Shown: positions 61,900 to 64,000 of the stretch, piece by piece
Numbering within the stretch: the stretch's first letter is position 1
How the letters are laid out: every line of letters begins with the position of its first letter
From: Dokdonella sp.
GTDB lineage: Bacteria; Pseudomonadota; Gammaproteobacteria; Xanthomonadales; Rhodanobacteraceae
NCBI RefSeq assembly: GCF_019634775.1
Contig: NZ_JAHCAS010000002.1
Coordinates: 558,001-622,000, forward strand
DNA length: 64,000 bases
Direction: 5' to 3'
The notes under the pieces: model-generated
Told to the model about the DNA's origin: nothing
The model's database searches: none
The model's input: the letters and a program-made list of their open reading frames with translations, nothing else
Position numbers and translations under genes: made by a program

Positions 61900-61930
61900 G
61901 GGGACCAGTATGGTGCAGGAGAACCTTGCC

Positions 61931-62086
61931 GTGGGAGCGGCTTCAGCCGCGATGCATTCGGGTAGCAGGTCGGTACGGGAGCGGAAAAGATTGCGGCTGG
62001 TCAGCCGCTCCCATGGTATCGATTCTCGAAGGAGCGATTTTGGTCGCGGGCGGCGAAAAAGCCTCGCGGCTGCAGCCGCTCCCCTG
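61931..62086. repeat. GGGAGCGGCTTCAGCC-type palindromic repeat (family E)
   Basis: GTGGGAGCGGCTTCAGCCGCG at the left, GGCTGGTCAGCCGCTCCCATGG in the middle and CGCGGCTGCAGCCGCTCCCCTGG at the right, with GGTCGCGGGCGGCG between. This is a composite of at least three arms, related in style to families A and B but with a distinct core. It occupies most of the 288-base space between the divergent msrP and serC genes; a CATAAT hexamer near 62121 may serve serC. Confidence 0.8.
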
Positions 62087-62187
62087 GGTACGCATCGGTT
62101 GCGGCTTTGCTGCATGGCGGCATAATGCGGGGCCCGGCCATGGCCTGCCGATCCCGGCGGCTTGCCGGGGTGCCCAGAGGATATTCC

Positions 62188-63273
62188 GTGACACGAGGTT
62201 TCAACTTCAGTGCCGGCCCGGCGGCGCTTCCGGAGGCAGTCCTGCGCCAGGCCCAGGCGGAGTTGCTCGAATGGGGCGGCGCGCGCGCTTCGGTCATGGA
62301 GGTCAGCCATCGCGGCAAGGAATTCATGGCACTGGCCGAAGAATCCGAGCGTGACCTGCGTGACCTGCTCGACATGCCGTCGAACTACAAGGTGTTGTTC
62401 CTGCAGGGCGGGGCGACCCAGCATTTTGCCCAGATCCCGATGAACTTCGCGCGCCGCGAGGGCGTGGCCGACTACGTGGTCAGCGGCGCCTGGGGCGAGA
62501 AGGCCGTGCGTGAGGGCTCGCCGTACACGCGCGTGCGCCTCGCCGCCTCTTCGCTCGATTCGAACTACACGTGCATCCCGTCGCGTGGACAATGGGATCT
62601 CGATCCCCGCGCAGCCTATGTGCACTACACGCCGAACGAGACCATTCACGGTGTCGAGTTCCACGATGTTCCCGACACGGGCGACGTGCCCCTGGTTGCC
62701 GACATGTCCTCGAACATCCTTTCGCGCCCGCTCGACGTCTCGCGTTTTGGACTGATCTATGCGGGTGCGCAGAAGAACATCGGTGCCTCGGGCCTGGTCG
62801 TGATGATCGTGCGCGAGGATCTGCTTGAACGTTGTCCGCGCGACATCGCCAGGATCATGAGCTATGCCGAACACGCCGCCCATGGCTCGCTCCTGAACAC
62901 GCCGAATACGTTTGGCTGGTATCTCGCCGCGCTGGTGTTCAAGTGGCTCAAGGCGGAAGGCGGTCTTGCCGCAATCGGCGAACGCAATCGCGTCAAGGCA
63001 GAACGCCTGTATGCGGCGATCGACGCCTCGGCTGGCTTCTACGTCAACCGCGTCGAGTGTTCAGCGCGTTCGTGGATGAACGTGCCGTTCTTTCTGCCTC
63101 GCCCTGAACTTGATGCGATGTTCCTCGCCGAATCGAAGGAGGCGGGTCTGCTTGCATTGAAGGGGCACAAGGCCGTCGGTGGCATGCGTGCCTCGATCTA
63201 CAACGCGATGCCTCTTGCCGGCGTCGATGCCCTCGTCGACTTCATGCGTGATTTTGCGCGCCGCCACGGCTGA
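62188..63273 (+). CDS. serC: Phosphoserine aminotransferase
   Basis: A 361-residue PLP enzyme for serine and pyridoxine synthesis. [12 protein letters not shown] at the N-terminus, [29 protein letters not shown] and the PLP lysine in [12 protein letters not shown] (about 195) are diagnostic. The start is GTG 62188 with AGAGGA about 7 bases upstream, giving the family N-terminus; upstream ATGs would add unrelated residues. It is followed after 32 bases by pheA, the common serC-pheA order of gammaproteobacteria. Confidence 0.97.
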   Translation: MTRGFNFSAGPAALPEAVLRQAQAELLEWGGARASVMEVSHRGKEFMALAEESERDLRDLLDMPSNYKVLFLQGGATQHFAQIPMNFARREGVADYVVSGAWGEKAVREGSPYTRVRLAASSLDSNYTCIPSRGQWDLDPRAAYVHYTPNETIHGVEFHDVPDTGDVPLVADMSSNILSRPLDVSRFGLIYAGAQKNIGASGLVVMIVREDLLERCPRDIARIMSYAEHAAHGSLLNTPNTFGWYLAALVFKWLKAEGGLAAIGERNRVKAERLYAAIDASAGFYVNRVECSARSWMNVPFFLPRPELDAMFLAESKEAGLLALKGHKAVGGMRASIYNAMPLAGVDALVDFMRDFARRHG

Positions 63274-63305
63274 ATCCATGCCCGGCGCCTCCAGGAAACC
63301 GAATC

Positions 63306-64000
63306 ATGAGCGATGACACCACCAGCAATGACCCGGCCCCGAACCTGGCCGAGGTGCGCACGCGCATCGACGCGATCGACCGCAACATTCAGGAACTGAT
63401 CGCCGAGCGAGCGCGCTGGGCGCACCAGGTCGGACTGGCCAAGGGTCCGCTCGCTGCCGCCGTCGACTACTACCGGCCCGAGCGCGAGGCCCAGGTGCTG
63501 CGCATGGTCGTCGACCGCAACCAGGGCCCACTCAGCGACGAAGTGCTGGTGCATGTGTTCCGTGAGATCATGTCGGCCTGCCTGGCGCAACAGGAGCCGC
63601 TGAAGATCGGCTATCTCGGGCCTGAAGGCACGTTCAGCCAGCAGGCCGTGCTCAAGCACTTCGGACGCTCAGCACATGGCATGCCGATGGCGAGCATCGA
63701 GGAAGTGTTCAACGAGGTCGAGAACGGCAATGCCGATTTCGGCGTGGTGCCGGTCGAAAACTCTGGCCAGGGCACGATCCAGGTCACGCTCGACATGTTC
63801 CTCACCTCGAACCTGAAGATCTGCGGCGAAGTCGAGTTGCGTGTGCACCAGTTCCTGCTGTCGCGCTCGGGGCGCATCGAGGACATCGAACGCATCTATT
63901 CGCATCCGCAGTCGTTTGCCCAGACCCAGGCTTGGTTGCGTGGAAACCTGCCGAACGTCGAGAAAGTCCCGGTGTCGAGCAATGCCGAGGGAGCGCGCCG
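63306..64000 (+). CDS. pheA: Chorismate mutase/prephenate dehydratase (P-protein), N-terminal part
   Basis: The first 231 codons of the bifunctional phenylalanine-pathway enzyme; the window ends inside the gene. The AroQ chorismate mutase helices (about 14-95; IDAIDRNIQELIAERARWAHQVGLAK, RPEREAQVLRMV) are followed by the prephenate dehydratase domain starting IGYLGPEGTFSQQAV (about 100) with VPVENSGQGTIQVTLDMF. The C-terminal ACT regulatory domain would lie beyond the edge. Confidence 0.95.
   Translation, partial: MSDDTTSNDPAPNLAEVRTRIDAIDRNIQELIAERARWAHQVGLAKGPLAAAVDYYRPEREAQVLRMVVDRNQGPLSDEVLVHVFREIMSACLAQQEPLKIGYLGPEGTFSQQAVLKHFGRSAHGMPMASIEEVFNEVENGNADFGVVPVENSGQGTIQVTLDMFLTSNLKICGEVELRVHQFLLSRSGRIEDIERIYSHPQSFAQTQAWLRGNLPNVEKVPVSSNAEGAR

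Overview
The window is 64 kb of gene-dense, GC-rich bacterial chromosome. Gene content and order suggest a gammaproteobacterium of the Xanthomonadales/Lysobacterales, perhaps close to Rhodanobacteraceae. The grounds are the ppsA/ppsR divergent pair, a methionine synthase split into two overlapping genes, a class III PHA synthase (phaE-phaC), a stand-alone lipid-A-synthase N-terminal domain protein, HutF-type histidine degradation and several families of short palindromic intergenic repeats. The taxonomic call is an inference. I see no prophage, insertion sequence, CRISPR array or rRNA operon.

Layout. 0-3 kb: start of ppsA, its regulator ppsR, a DUF1249 protein and a three-gene tRNA operon (Ala-Glu-Asp) with a readable promoter. 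2.8-9 kb: secreted DUF4399 and beta-helix proteins, the lipoprotein nucleotidase cpdB, and gltX. 9-13.4 kb: a zinc homeostasis cluster made of zur, a ZnuD-like His-rich TonB receptor, a near-perfect Zur box, a MerC-domain protein and a CDF zinc exporter. 13.5-22.2 kb: ribosomal protein Thx, then histidine catabolism genes hutI, hutF and hutU, with a nucleotide pyrophosphatase, a chagasin-type protease inhibitor and a DUF2167 membrane operon between hutF and hutU. 22.3-30.2 kb: housekeeping and accessory singletons (zinc-finger SDR, YaiI, EamA, class IV aminotransferase, YihG-like acyltransferase, EEP lipoprotein, YebC, TerB-like).

30.6-35.4 kb: a tightly overlapping operon for a 2-oxoacid:ferredoxin oxidoreductase with its own NAD(P)H-type flavin/iron-sulfur subunit. 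35.5-40.8 kb: a cytochrome cd1 nitrite reductase (nirS) carrying an extra N-terminal cytochrome c domain. It is divergent from a haem-type TonB receptor, with two FNR/DNR-like boxes between them, and an orphan NarL-type regulator lies beyond. 41-45.4 kb: PHA metabolism (oligomer hydrolase, phaE, phaC). 46-50.8 kb: split metH under an ArsR-methyltransferase regulator that looks like SahR. 51-58.3 kb: a storage-lipid and acyl-CoA block with acyl-CoA dehydrogenase, TetR, acyl-CoA-binding protein, a Marinobacter-type fatty acyl-CoA reductase, phasin, patatin and a PHA-system protein. 58.5-64 kb: FHA protein, an unknown secreted protein, msrQ/msrP, serC and the start of pheA.

Together the genes describe a metabolically flexible aerobe or denitrifier that probably stores PHA and possibly wax esters or fatty alcohols, uses histidine and controls zinc tightly. 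The most interesting signals are the nirS architecture with its haem-receptor partner, the Zur-box-centred import/export cluster, an in-frame membrane-anchor reading frame ahead of hutU, a fossil toxin-antitoxin module, and at least five intergenic repeat families.
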